Shown here one piece after another: positions 42,164-51,754 of a stretch of 64,000 bases of DNA. The notes below the pieces were generated by a model that saw nothing but the letters and a program-made list of their open reading frames with translations, had not been told where the DNA came from and searched no databases. Source of the DNA: Promethearchaeati archaeon (lineage in GTDB: Archaea; Asgardarchaeota; Heimdallarchaeia; Heimdallarchaeales; Heimdallarchaeaceae); the NCBI GenBank assembly GCA_013166775.1, contig JABLTJ010000010.1, positions 1 through 64,000 on the forward strand, read 5' to 3'. The translations under genes and the position numbers were made by a program. Every line of letters starts with the position of its first letter. Positions within the stretch are counted from its first letter, which is position 1.

Positions 42164-43381
42164 TTAAGATTCTAGATTTTTCTTGTTCTTTTTGAAGAAC
42201 CTGAGTATACTCTTTTCTTTCTTTATTCTCATTCCAAATAGGAAACGCAAAGTATTCTCTTCTCTGATGATTAGTAATAATAGGGAGGTTGCTACAAATG
42301 CTGATACTACAATAATTATGTATTTCGCAAAAATCGCTAGATTCAGGGGTATCACAAAGAAACCTATCACTATTATAACTGTTTGATGAATGATATAGAA
42401 AGGTAAAACTAATTCATTAAGATATCTTCTACTTTTAGTGTTTTTGTTTAAGAATTTGCTACCCATAGCAAAAAGTACTATTAACCAGCTCCAAGCATAG
42501 ATATCAGCTAATACTAAGAATAACAGATCATTTGGGAAGAAGAATTGCGAAACTCCAAGTAAGACAGCTGTAACTAATACAATAATCACTGAGGGAATAG
42601 CATGTTTCTCGATTGTTGTTTTAAACTCCTTATCTAATGCAAATGCGAAACCATAGACGAAGAACAAGAACTGTGACATAGGTGTCCAACCACCAAATAA
42701 TGGAATTATACCACCTAGAATGCCATTAAGAAATTCAAATAGGAAAACAGGTATTATCAGCAGAAAAATCATTCCTGGTTTTCTGAAAAAAGCTGTAATT
42801 TTTAGAAATCCAGTTTTAGTATTTTCCTTTCTTAAAAATAAGAATAAAGGAAATGCGATTATTGAGAATCCAAAAAGCAGAAGAAGAAACCATAAGTGAT
42901 GACCAAAAATTGCAAAATTTCCTCCTAGTTCATAAATTCCTTTGAAGATTTTTGGATAATAAGCAAAATAAGAACCTGAAAATTCTGAATAATAAATTCT
43001 TTCCAAGTAAACTTGTAATGGAATGTGAGTAAATATGCCAATTATGAATGGTACCATTAAACGAACTGATCTATCAAGTAAATACTTGCTATTTTTTATG
43101 TTTCTGCTTTTCATAAATTCTATAGCGTAGTAAGTGCTCATACCGGCTAGTATGAAGAAGAATGGCATTCCAAATCCGCCAAGGTAATAAACAAATGCAG
43201 TCATACCAATAGAACTTTCAGCATTCATTATATGCCAAGGAAGATCTTCGCCTTGAAAGAAACGAGCACTATGAAAGATGAATACAAGAATAATTGCAAT
43301 AACTCTCAACCAATCTAAATCATACCTTCTTTCCTGCAGTTTTGGTGCAGATGTGGAGGTTTTGTCTAATACTTTGCTCAT
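42164..43381 (-). CDS. Acyltransferase-3 family membrane protein, tandem copy 3
   Basis: A 405-residue protein from ATG 43381 with AGGTG upstream. About ten membrane helices. Helix 1 carries R-V-I-A-I-I-L-V-F-I-F-H, the R-x10-H signature of acyltransferase-3 enzymes that move acyl groups from a donor to extracellular glycans (OafA/OpgC-like). L-D-W-L-R precedes it. It is the last of three tandem genes with highly similar ends. The acyl group and glycan are unknown. Confidence 0.8.
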   Translation of the reverse strand: MSKVLDKTSTSAPKLQERRYDLDWLRVIAIILVFIFHSARFFQGEDLPWHIMNAESSIGMTAFVYYLGGFGMPFFFILAGMSTYYAIEFMKSRNIKNSKYLLDRSVRLMVPFIIGIFTHIPLQVYLERIYYSEFSGSYFAYYPKIFKGIYELGGNFAIFGHHLWFLLLLFGFSIIAFPLFLFLRKENTKTGFLKITAFFRKPGMIFLLIIPVFLFEFLNGILGGIIPLFGGWTPMSQFLFFVYGFAFALDKEFKTTIEKHAIPSVIIVLVTAVLLGVSQFFFPNDLLFLVLADIYAWSWLIVLFAMGSKFLNKNTKSRRYLNELVLPFYIIHQTVIIVIGFFVIPLNLAIFAKYIIIVVSAFVATSLLLLIIREENTLRFLFGMRIKKEKSILRFFKKNKKNLES

Positions 43382-43390
43382 ATTTATCAC

Positions 43391-44647
43391 CTAATTCTCT
43401 GATATCTCTTTTTTTCTTATAAATCGAAGAATTCCTTTTTCTTTCTTAATTCGCATTCCAAAGACAAATCTTGAAGAATTGAATTCTCTAATGATAATTA
43501 AAAGTAGGAAATTTGCAATGAAAGCACTAACGAGTATAATTAGATATTTAACGATAATTGATAATTCTAATTGAACTACGAAATAACCTATTATTCCTAC
43601 AACAACAAAATGGATAATGTAAAACGGAAGAACTAGTTCATTGAGGAATTTTCGGGCTTTACTATCCTTGTTCAAAAATTTTTCTCCTAAATTTATTATC
43701 AATATAAGTAAACTAAAAGCGTAAATAGTTCGAAGTAAATAGAAAATTGCTTCGATGTAATGAAAACTTGGATTAACATAGAGATCATCTAGAAATCGCA
43801 AATTTAAGAAAACTAATGGGACTGCGGTGACAACTGTCAAAATTATAGCTAGTTTGTTGTTCTTCTTTAATGACTGTCTAAATTGCTTATCATATGCGAA
43901 AAAAAATCCATAGATATAGAAGAAGATGTAAGAAATAAAATCCCAACCTCCTAATCTTCCGAGACTAAACCATGTTTCATTTGTATTGTGCAAAACTTCT
44001 ATAATGTAAATGGGAATAATCAGAAAGAAAAGTATCCCTGGTTTATTCATAAAAGATGCAATTTTAGATATACAAGAACGATTTTTCTCTTTTCGTAATA
44101 GAATGAAAGGGTAAAATAAAATCATAGATATAACAAATAGTATGACAAGAAACCATAAGTGATGACCGAAGAGAGAAAAATTCCCTCCAAAACCATAAAA
44201 GCCTTTGAAATATTGCGGATAGAATGCAAAAAAAGAGACAGTATTTGGATCTAAAAATCCTTTATTTGCCCACTCAAGATAAACTAAGATAGAAATATAA
44301 GTTAACATACCGATGAAATATGGTACTAAAAGTCTAAGGAACCTAACAAGAACATATCTATTATTCTTAATCCCTCTCTTTTCCATAAATCCTATAGCAT
44401 AGAATGCACTCATTCCAGCGATTAAAAAGAACAAAGGAATCCCCATAGCTGTTACGAATGTCATTCCTATCGAGATATTAACATTAGTTTCAGCATTTTT
44501 AATATTCAAACCTTCAGCGTCAAAAAACTTAGTACAATGATAAACAAATACCATGAATATCGCAATTATCCTTAACCAGTCCAAATCATATCTTCTTTCT
44601 AAACTAGAGAAAGTAGAAATTACAACTGCTTCATCTATTTCATTCAT
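43391..44647 (-). CDS. Acyltransferase-3 family membrane protein, tandem copy 2
   Basis: A 418-residue protein with the same layout as its neighbours: R-R-Y-D-L-D-W-L-R, then R-x10-H ending F-V-Y-H-C-T-K-F-F, and a basic C-terminal tail with F-G-M-R-I-K-K-E-K-G. Its start overlaps the stop of copy 1 by four bases, so the genes are translated from one message. Copies 2 and 1 share more of the C-terminal F-N-S-x-R-F sequence with each other than with copy 3. Confidence 0.8.
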   Translation of the reverse strand: MNEIDEAVVISTFSSLERRYDLDWLRIIAIFMVFVYHCTKFFDAEGLNIKNAETNVNISIGMTFVTAMGIPLFFLIAGMSAFYAIGFMEKRGIKNNRYVLVRFLRLLVPYFIGMLTYISILVYLEWANKGFLDPNTVSFFAFYPQYFKGFYGFGGNFSLFGHHLWFLVILFVISMILFYPFILLRKEKNRSCISKIASFMNKPGILFFLIIPIYIIEVLHNTNETWFSLGRLGGWDFISYIFFYIYGFFFAYDKQFRQSLKKNNKLAIILTVVTAVPLVFLNLRFLDDLYVNPSFHYIEAIFYLLRTIYAFSLLILIINLGEKFLNKDSKARKFLNELVLPFYIIHFVVVGIIGYFVVQLELSIIVKYLIILVSAFIANFLLLIIIREFNSSRFVFGMRIKKEKGILRFIRKKEISEN

Positions 44648-45900
44648 TCGATCACCTTTTCCTTACGAAAATATCTAAACAGTCCCTTCTCTTTTTTAAC
44701 TCTCATTCCAAACAGAAATCTAAGAGAATTGAACTCCCTTATTATTAACAGTAAAAGAAGAATTCCTATTAGTGATGAAGAAATGATTATCAGATACTTC
44801 CATATTATTGCAATATTAAGTTGAATAATGAAAAATCCGATTACAATCAATAGAGTCTGATGAAGTATGTAGAACGGAAGAACTAATTCATTCAAGAATT
44901 TCCTTGCTTTACTTTCTTTATTCAAGTACTTCTCTCCAGCATATAGAATAACAATTAACCAGCTCCATGCAAAAATAGTTCTAAAAAACCAAAATAGTAA
45001 GATAATATACGAGAATCCTTCTGGTGGAGTAATGAATAGTTCATCAAATTTGAAATTTATTAGAATACCGAGAGTTACTCCTGATAAAATCCCTATAATT
45101 AATGATGCTTTAACATGCTTCTTGATTATTTCTTTGAACTGTTTATCATATGCTAAGATGAATCCATAAATGTATAGAACTAGAAGTGAAATTATATTCC
45201 ACCCACCAAAACGAGGAATATCAGTTAAAAACATTGTATAGATGAACTCTAGAATAAACAAGGGTAAAGGGAATAGATAAATCATTCCTGGAATTGAGAA
45301 AAATTTAGCGAATTTTGCTAACCCCTTACGTCTCTTCTCCTTTCTCATGAAGTTGAATAAATTATATGTAAGAAGTGTGAAAATAAAAAGCAAAACTAGA
45401 AACCATAAATGGTGTCCATAGAAAGCAAAATTTCCTCCATTAAAACCATAAAGACCATTGAAATAATCAGGATAAAACTCAAAAAAAGATCCTGAAAAAA
45501 CTCCTGTATTAACTCTTTCAAGATAAACCTGGAGAGTTATATGTGTGACTAAACCTACGGAAAAAGGAATCATTAATCTAATAAATCTTAGTAAAACATA
45601 TTTTCTCCCTTTTATCTCTCTAGCTTCTAAGAAACCCATAGCATAGAAAGTTCCAAGACCTGCGATTGTGAAAAATAATGGCATACCTATAGCTGTCAGA
45701 AAAGACATATATCCTGTAATCATTGGATTCGTTTCTGCATTTCGAAGATGCCAGTCTTCTGCGTCAAAGAATCTTGTTCCATGATAAACAAAGACTAGGA
45801 ATATAGCAATTATTCTTAGCCAGTCTATATCATATCTCCTCTCTAACAGAGTAAAAGTAGGTACTGAAGCAGAATCAGAGTTTGAATCCAAATTTACCAC
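44644..45900 (-). CDS. Acyltransferase-3 family membrane protein, tandem copy 1
   Basis: A 418-residue protein, first of the three-gene operon. It starts GTG 45900. Helix 1 has R-I-I-A-I-F-L-V-F-V-Y-H and then G-T-R-F-F-D-A-E-D-W. A perfect inverted repeat lies 5 bases upstream of the start. Membrane topology and tails match copies 2 and 3. Surface-glycan or lipid decoration is the inferred role. Confidence 0.8.
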   Translation of the reverse strand: MVNLDSNSDSASVPTFTLLERRYDIDWLRIIAIFLVFVYHGTRFFDAEDWHLRNAETNPMITGYMSFLTAIGMPLFFTIAGLGTFYAMGFLEAREIKGRKYVLLRFIRLMIPFSVGLVTHITLQVYLERVNTGVFSGSFFEFYPDYFNGLYGFNGGNFAFYGHHLWFLVLLFIFTLLTYNLFNFMRKEKRRKGLAKFAKFFSIPGMIYLFPLPLFILEFIYTMFLTDIPRFGGWNIISLLVLYIYGFILAYDKQFKEIIKKHVKASLIIGILSGVTLGILINFKFDELFITPPEGFSYIILLFWFFRTIFAWSWLIVILYAGEKYLNKESKARKFLNELVLPFYILHQTLLIVIGFFIIQLNIAIIWKYLIIISSSLIGILLLLLIIREFNSLRFLFGMRVKKEKGLFRYFRKEKVIE

Positions 45901-46253
45901 TTCAAGCCTTAAATAAGGCGTTTAATAGTTTTTAAAGAATTTGAATAATATAAATTTTCCCCACATTTTAGAAATGGATCAAAATTCACTAAAAATGCTT
46001 GTTTTAAGGTCTACTTCCAAGAAGGGAGACTAACCAAGAAGGTATGTTCTAATTTAATATCTATTCAGAGAAAGAGAATAGAATTGGTTGGCTCAATGAT
46101 CAATTTTTACCTCAAATATACATACTTTTTGTTAACCTCTCTCGAAAGCTTTATTAGTAAAAATGTGATATATTCTAGTATATTTCCTAAGAAAAAAAAG
46201 AAATTAGGCAATAAGACCAATTACTATAAAATTTAGTCTTTAGAGGGTTCAGA
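45901..46253. other. Divergent intergenic region with inverted repeat
   Basis: 353 bases between the acyltransferase operon (leftward) and the first large surface protein (rightward). GCCTTA-AA-TAAGGC at 45906-45919 is a perfect dyad beside the acyltransferase start, a candidate operator or 5' UTR hairpin. Further right the sequence is AT-rich with several TATA-like stretches. I see no convincing small gene. Confidence 0.5.
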
Positions 46254-49200
46254 TTGAGAATAATCTATGCTAAAATAATTGTAGTAGCAATTATGATTTC
46301 AAGCCCCCTCTTTTTACAAAATTTCAATAACGCTACACCATTTGATAATATACTATCTAATACATTATCAAATAATAACAATAGTTTAAATAATAAAACT
46401 AATGAGCTTGAACATTTGAAGCAATCTCCTTTTAGTTATACTCCCATAACTTCTCATTCCTCAGAAGGGGTTAACCTCAATGTTAGTGATAAAATATCTT
46501 TTTCTCACAGTTTCTCTTTAAATCTTGATTCTACGAATCACTATACCAATTCTTACTCTATTAACTCTTTTACTGGATATACTCCAGAGTTATTTTACAA
46601 TATAACTGACATCACTGCAATTCCTGAGTATTTCCCTGTAGAAACTTCTTGGGGAGGTTCAAATATAGAATTAGCATACAACCAGTATTTATCTATCCTT
46701 CAAGGTTTTGATGTTCCATGGGATTATGCGGAATTTGTTGGAGCGGATATTTATCTAGAAACAGTTGGGAGTGGTTCTCTAGGAAGTGTTGAACTTGAAT
46801 TGTGGTTGATAGAAGATGAAGGAGTATTTCCTGATATGAACAATCCAAATAATCTCTCTTTTGATTTTTCTGCTCCTTATACAAATGCAAATCCTGTCCC
46901 TTCAGCTGCTACAAACAATTTTACTTTTTATGATTTTAATGATACTATAATTCCTAAAGGAGATTATTTCATAGTAGCAAATTTATCAGTTGTAGATATA
47001 ACAGATCCAAGTCAAAGATTTGCATGGAACTACAAAACAGGTGTGCCGTATAATGGTAAAAGCTATCTTTGGGATCAATCTGCAACATGGCTGAATCGAA
47101 CAAACAATTATGATTTTCCATTAATTCCAAAATTGCTCCCGTTAGACATAAATAAAAATCCTAAGACATTCACAAACCCTGCAAGTGCTAATCTAACTGA
47201 TAACGGAAACCCAATAACAACTGTAAATCAATTAATATTAGGAACTGGAGCTCACGATCTTTCAACAAATCTGTCAATTTCAATTTCATTTAATAATAGT
47301 TATTCTTACTTAAGAACATATAATGGATTATCATCTTTCCATGCATGTAATTCTACATTTTTAGATTACAGCATTTATTGGAATATAAGCTGGAGTGTTG
47401 ACCAAATAGATTTTTCTCCTTATTCAAATCCCGAAAGAGAACATATACTGCTTTCTCCATCAGATTGGAATACAAGTTTTTATACAATATTAGTTAACAA
47501 TACTACTCCTACAGATATCACTCGAATATCCGCTGGTTATCTTATAGATTTAGATCTTCTTATACAGAACAAAAATTATTTTGCAGCAGATTTGAAATTG
47601 GATACAACGAGTCCAAATTATCTCTATAGCACTTGTAACACTAATGGAACTCTTGAAACAAATTCCTACCGTCTAGGTTATTGGACACCTATAAATATTA
47701 CTCATTCTTTGGGTGTAGAAGGTTCTTCAATTAACTGCGAAGTGTGTATTAAAGACATATCTCTTCTAGATATCTCCATGGGAGAACTAAATCTTTCAAT
47801 TTACAATCCAGAAGGAAATATTAATCCACTTAAAATTAATGGTTTTGATAACTTAACCTACATAGATACAAGTTTTTATTCCATAGTTGAATCAGATCAA
47901 ATATCTCCAGGAATTTATCAAGTAAGTACTGCTTTTGATCCTTCAGTTTATGGATCTGATCAACCTGGATATTGGACTCTTACTTATTTCTGGAATAATG
48001 GTACAGAAGTTGGATTCTTCTCAAGAAGAATATCTGTAAATATATATACTTCAGCATTGTTTGAGTGGCAAGTAACTCCTGATACTGATATTTGGACTTT
48101 TGATAATTCCGAAAAAATAAAAAGAATCTTTGGCGACACATTAAATGTTAGGGTCCGATGTTATAGTAAAACAGAACCTTTTTTCTCTGGAGAAGGAGTC
48201 TATATATCTAGCGCAAACGTAACCTATCAAACAAGTATGTTAGAAGAAGGTGAATTAACCTTTCTTGAACCATTCTACAGCTCTTCAATTCCCCTCCTTT
48301 ATGAACCAGGAGAGTATTATGTTATGTTATATGCAAGTGGGTTATTCCATGATTCTTCTTCTATTCAGATACCTGTAACGGTATATCATCAATTTTCGAT
48401 TGAAACATCTAAAACTGATTATTATCTAAATTTCAGTAATTCTGTAGGTATAAAGTTTCAGCTGAATGACATTTCAAATCTAAGTAAAATAATAACTCCC
48501 GATGATATAGTAATATCAATAAACAGCACTATTGTGAATTCCAATTATTATTCAAACAGTTCAATAAATGATCAAATCGAAATACTTCTTGATACGTCAT
48601 TTCTTGGGTTAGAAATAGGAATATATGAATTTGGAATAATGGTTTCAAAGAAATTCTTCTTAGAGGATTATAATCATGAAAATGAAACTGTATCGGTTTA
48701 TTTACATATTGAAGAAATTTCTTCCGTTGTAAATAATGTTAATTTTAATAATACTATCTATCATAACAATCAAACAATTATTTCCTTTAGCTACTATGAT
48801 ACAAATCATTCTGAGTTTATATCAGATGCATCTGTTTCAGTATATGCTGATATTAATGAATATGAAGTAATTTCAATCTATTCAAATAATGAAGCTTATT
48901 ATGTTTTACTTAGAATATATGAACCATCAGTTAATTCTTTGAATGTGTTTCTTAATGTTTCTAAAGCAGGATATTGCTCCATACTCAATCTACATCTAGC
49001 AACATTGAATATAAAACCTAATGAAATCATTTCCCCTACTAGTCCACCAAATCCTGCTTCTTTGATAGCTTTGATAATTGTTGTATCTATGATAATTATA
49101 ATTTCTGTATCAATAATTATTTTTATTCAAGTAAAACGAAAGAAAAAAAAGAGATTAGTTAAAACACAAATTGAATTAGAACGTGCTAGAAATATTTTTC

Positions 49201-49823
49201 AAAGCGTTATCTTAACGAAAAAAATACTGATTGTTCATCATCAAACAAGCTTACCAGTTTTTTATCTTGATTTAGAAGCTAAAAGTGAACTAGATTCTGC
49301 ACTTGTTTCTGGAATTCTTGAAGCGATTTCTTCAATAGGAACTGAAATTTCTGGATCACCATCTGGTATTAAGAAGATAGAATATTATGATTTTGAAGTT
49401 TCTAGGGCTTATAGCGGTGCTTTTGCAATCTATCTATTTTCGGATAATCTTGTATGCAATGAAATATTTGATGGTTTATCTAACATAATTAATTGGTTTG
49501 ACATTACCTTTAGTCATCAATCTGTGGGATGGGATGGATCGATGAATATTTTTACAGAATTCCAAGAGTTAATTGAAGAGAAAATCTCTGAAGAAATTTA
49601 CCTATGGTTATTATATTCCATTGAACTCTCTTCGGAAGGGTTAGATTTTTCTAGAAAGCTTTCAAAAATTGATAAGGAAATTATCGGTTTTCTAACTACT
49701 AATGGAAAAACTTCTGTAGCTGTGATTCTTGATAGATTAGAAAAATACGAGAAAGAAGAAATTTTAGTAGCTCTTTTCATTTTATTTGAGGAGGGAAGAA
49801 TAGTTGGAGAAGAATCTCTATAG
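46254..49823 (+). CDS. Large single-pass surface protein with longin-like cytoplasmic tail (receptor A)
   Basis: A 1189-residue protein. Residues 1-~25 are a signal peptide (start TTG 46254, GAGGG upstream). Residues ~30-930 are an extracellular beta-rich region with many N-x-S/T sequons and few Cys. One transmembrane helix follows (~933-957) with R-K-K-K-K after it. The ~230-residue tail begins A-R-N-I-F-Q-S-V and has I-L-I-V-H-H-Q-T-S-L-P-V-F, V-S-G-I-L-E-A-I-S-S-I-G and I-K-K-I-E-Y-Y-D, the strand-helix-strand order of longin/roadblock folds. A ~60-residue winged-helix-like end comes last. A relative is at 51755; the tail matches the proteins at 50730 and 55497. Confidence 0.8.
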   Translation: MRIIYAKIIVVAIMISSPLFLQNFNNATPFDNILSNTLSNNNNSLNNKTNELEHLKQSPFSYTPITSHSSEGVNLNVSDKISFSHSFSLNLDSTNHYTNSYSINSFTGYTPELFYNITDITAIPEYFPVETSWGGSNIELAYNQYLSILQGFDVPWDYAEFVGADIYLETVGSGSLGSVELELWLIEDEGVFPDMNNPNNLSFDFSAPYTNANPVPSAATNNFTFYDFNDTIIPKGDYFIVANLSVVDITDPSQRFAWNYKTGVPYNGKSYLWDQSATWLNRTNNYDFPLIPKLLPLDINKNPKTFTNPASANLTDNGNPITTVNQLILGTGAHDLSTNLSISISFNNSYSYLRTYNGLSSFHACNSTFLDYSIYWNISWSVDQIDFSPYSNPEREHILLSPSDWNTSFYTILVNNTTPTDITRISAGYLIDLDLLIQNKNYFAADLKLDTTSPNYLYSTCNTNGTLETNSYRLGYWTPINITHSLGVEGSSINCEVCIKDISLLDISMGELNLSIYNPEGNINPLKINGFDNLTYIDTSFYSIVESDQISPGIYQVSTAFDPSVYGSDQPGYWTLTYFWNNGTEVGFFSRRISVNIYTSALFEWQVTPDTDIWTFDNSEKIKRIFGDTLNVRVRCYSKTEPFFSGEGVYISSANVTYQTSMLEEGELTFLEPFYSSSIPLLYEPGEYYVMLYASGLFHDSSSIQIPVTVYHQFSIETSKTDYYLNFSNSVGIKFQLNDISNLSKIITPDDIVISINSTIVNSNYYSNSSINDQIEILLDTSFLGLEIGIYEFGIMVSKKFFLEDYNHENETVSVYLHIEEISSVVNNVNFNNTIYHNNQTIISFSYYDTNHSEFISDASVSVYADINEYEVISIYSNNEAYYVLLRIYEPSVNSLNVFLNVSKAGYCSILNLHLATLNIKPNEIISPTSPPNPASLIALIIVVSMIIIISVSIIIFIQVKRKKKKRLVKTQIELERARNIFQSVILTKKILIVHHQTSLPVFYLDLEAKSELDSALVSGILEAISSIGTEISGSPSGIKKIEYYDFEVSRAYSGAFAIYLFSDNLVCNEIFDGLSNIINWFDITFSHQSVGWDGSMNIFTEFQELIEEKISEEIYLWLLYSIELSSEGLDFSRKLSKIDKEIIGFLTTNGKTSVAVILDRLEKYEKEEILVALFILFEEGRIVGEESL

Positions 49824-49916
49824 GTATTAGTGATTTGCATTTCTTTCTTATTTTCTCTTTTTTCAAAAAAAATGCAACTTTCCTCTAGAAAATTTAATCA
49901 CAAAAATATTTAAATA

Positions 49917-50381
49917 TTGATATTATTAGTTTTTTTTTGCAAGAGTGATAATCTGAATGATATACTAGATTTTAGTAAGAAATACTGGCTCGATGAAAAT
50001 TGTGCGAGAACCACTGCTTGTGGAATACTTGATTACTACAAATATACAGATGCAAGTGAAATTCTATTCAAATCCTTTGCTCCTTTTGGTGAAGGTCTTG
50101 GGGAAAGACTAACTTGTGGATCTGTTATTGGTTCTTTAGCTGCTCTGAGTTACATCCTTTCTGAAAAGGTTCTAAGTAAACAAGAAATATTAAAAAAGGC
50201 AGATATTTTCAAAGAATCTTTTCGAGAGGAATTTGGAACTATACAATGTTCTGCTATACTTCAACCATATTTAAAACAAAACGAATCCTACCCAAGCGAT
50301 CCTGTCAGACTGGATATTTGTACAAAAACAATTAAAAAAGCAGTTTTAGAAGTGGAACGAATTATTGAATCCTTGAGTTGA
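49917..50381 (+). CDS. C_GCAxxG_C_C-family protein, diverged paralogue
   Basis: A 154-residue protein with the same Cys spacing as the one at 15594-16061: N-C-A-R-T-T-A-C-G, L-T-C-G-S-V-I-G-S-L-A-A-L, I-Q-C-S-A-I and D-I-C-T-K-T. The block G-E-G-L-G-E-R before the second Cys is kept (there G-G-G-I-G-E-R). The TTG start at 49917 adds a hydrophobic M-I-L-L-V-F-F-C stretch and may be too early. It sits between receptor A and a soluble tail protein; a link is not shown. Confidence 0.7.
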   Translation: MILLVFFCKSDNLNDILDFSKKYWLDENCARTTACGILDYYKYTDASEILFKSFAPFGEGLGERLTCGSVIGSLAALSYILSEKVLSKQEILKKADIFKESFREEFGTIQCSAILQPYLKQNESYPSDPVRLDICTKTIKKAVLEVERIIESLS

Positions 50382-50439
50382 ATCAAATTTTGTAGGAACT
50401 ATTGAAAATTAAGTAAGTATAGAGACGAAATCATTCCAT

Positions 50440-50613
50440 TCAAAGTTGTCTTTCTAGATGTTTTGCTACTCTAATCTTATCGGAACCTTTTATTCCTTTC
50501 AGAAACTTATGCTCATTATTAAGTTCGCTGAATTCTTCTTTTTCATATTGGATTCTTCGCTGCGGGAAAATTCTGTATAAAAGTAAGATGATCTTTTCTT
50601 TTATTTCTCGCAT
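50440..50613 (-). CDS. Small basic hypothetical protein
   Basis: 57 residues from ATG 50613 (an ATG at 50637 adds eight hydrophobic residues). It has Ile/Leu-rich sequence at the start and then a charged R-I-Q-Y-E-K-E-E-F region. It lies alone on the minus strand in a 348-base gap between the C_GCAxxG gene and the soluble tail gene. There is no recognisable family and coding is uncertain. Confidence 0.3.
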   Translation of the reverse strand: MREIKEKIILLLYRIFPQRRIQYEKEEFSELNNEHKFLKGIKGSDKIRVAKHLERQL

Positions 50614-50729
50614 TAGTATCAATATAACAATGCACATTCTTCTTATATAAACATAGCCTATTTTCAGAAACCTTAATATTTTATAAGTTTATTATTATTT
50701 AGTTCAGATTTGTAAAGGAGACAGAAATA

Positions 50730-51410
50730 GTGAGTTTTCGTCAAAAATTCCAAGATGCTTTCATGATCAAAAAAATACTGGTTGTTCATACAGAGAAATG
50801 TATTCCTATCTTTGAGATAGATCTAAGAAGTGAAATTGAAATAGATCCATCAATAATATGTGACGAATTAGAGACAGGAACTTTAACTCAGATGCAAGAA
50901 ACCCTTGGAACTACAGAGGTCTTCAGAATTCAGTATTATAGTTTTACAGTTTTAACTTCAATTTTAGGACCTTATTCTGTGTATCTATTTGCTGAAGCAG
51001 AAACAAGTCCGATTGTAGAAGCTGGTGTAAAAGAACTAGCAAAGTGGTTTAATATAATTATGGGATACGATGGTATTGAATGGAGCGGTTCTGAAGAGAT
51101 TCAAGAGTATTTCAAAGACAGTATAATAAAGAAAGTGATGGAATTATTTAGTATTTGGATGCTGTATCCTTTAGAGATTAATCGAGAAGCTATGAAAAGA
51201 ATCTTTGGAAGAAATGAATTACAAAGAAAAATAATGTCTTATTTTAAAGAAAAAAAGCAAATTACTTCCGTGAAACTACTCGACGAACTAATCAAGATAG
51301 CAGATGAAGAGGAAATACTAGCAAATATCTATGATTTAGTGGAGCAAGATTTCTTAAGAACTGGAACAACTGATGAATATACACAAACTTTCTTTGAATT
51401 GAAAAATTAA
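50730..51410 (+). CDS. Soluble longin-like + winged-helix protein 1
   Basis: A 226-residue cytoplasmic protein equal to the tail of the two surface proteins. It has I-K-K-I-L-V-V-H-T-E-K-C-I-P-I-F-E at the start, then a Y-S-F-T-V strand, A-K-W-F-N-I-I-M-G-Y-D-G, and a C-terminal N-E-L-Q-R-K-I-M-S-Y-F winged-helix-like segment. It is more diverged than the protein at 55497 (H-T-E-K instead of H-H-E-T). Start GTG 50730 with GGAGA upstream. It may compete with or transmit from receptor tails. Confidence 0.7.
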   Translation: MSFRQKFQDAFMIKKILVVHTEKCIPIFEIDLRSEIEIDPSIICDELETGTLTQMQETLGTTEVFRIQYYSFTVLTSILGPYSVYLFAEAETSPIVEAGVKELAKWFNIIMGYDGIEWSGSEEIQEYFKDSIIKKVMELFSIWMLYPLEINREAMKRIFGRNELQRKIMSYFKEKKQITSVKLLDELIKIADEEEILANIYDLVEQDFLRTGTTDEYTQTFFELKN

Positions 51411-51754
51411 AACCAATAGTTCCTAGCTTCTTCCTTTTGCACAATCTCTTTAGAATTTTAGAGAAATACTTTAATGATTTAAATAAATATTTTAAAGAGA
51501 TGTTATTGTAAACCTAGGATTTTATAGAAATTGAAAAATACAAAGATTCAAAAATCACTATAAGCTTTGAGATGATTGTTTGAAAGTGGATATGAGTTCT
51601 AATAAGAAGACAGTTTTCTTCAGATGCAGAGAAAATATAGAAACGATTGAAAAAACTCCATTCTACTGTATTTTCTTTGCCTTTAATTCATTCATTTATA
51701 TACAATAAAAATTTAAGTAAGATAATATAATAAAGCAGAATAAAGGGGAATTTG
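51411..51754. other. Intergenic region upstream of receptor B
   Basis: 344 bases without a supported gene. TTTATATAC at 51695-51703 is a fair TATA box about 52 bases before the ATG of receptor B, and AAAGGGGA precedes the start as ribosome site. A 38-codon ORF near 51592-51708 overlaps this promoter and has no support. The rest is AT-rich with no dyad I can defend. Confidence 0.5.

Noticed and set aside
51592..51708. 38-codon ORF upstream of receptor B
   Set aside because: It runs through the TATA box of the downstream gene, has no ribosome site and no duplicate for comparison.
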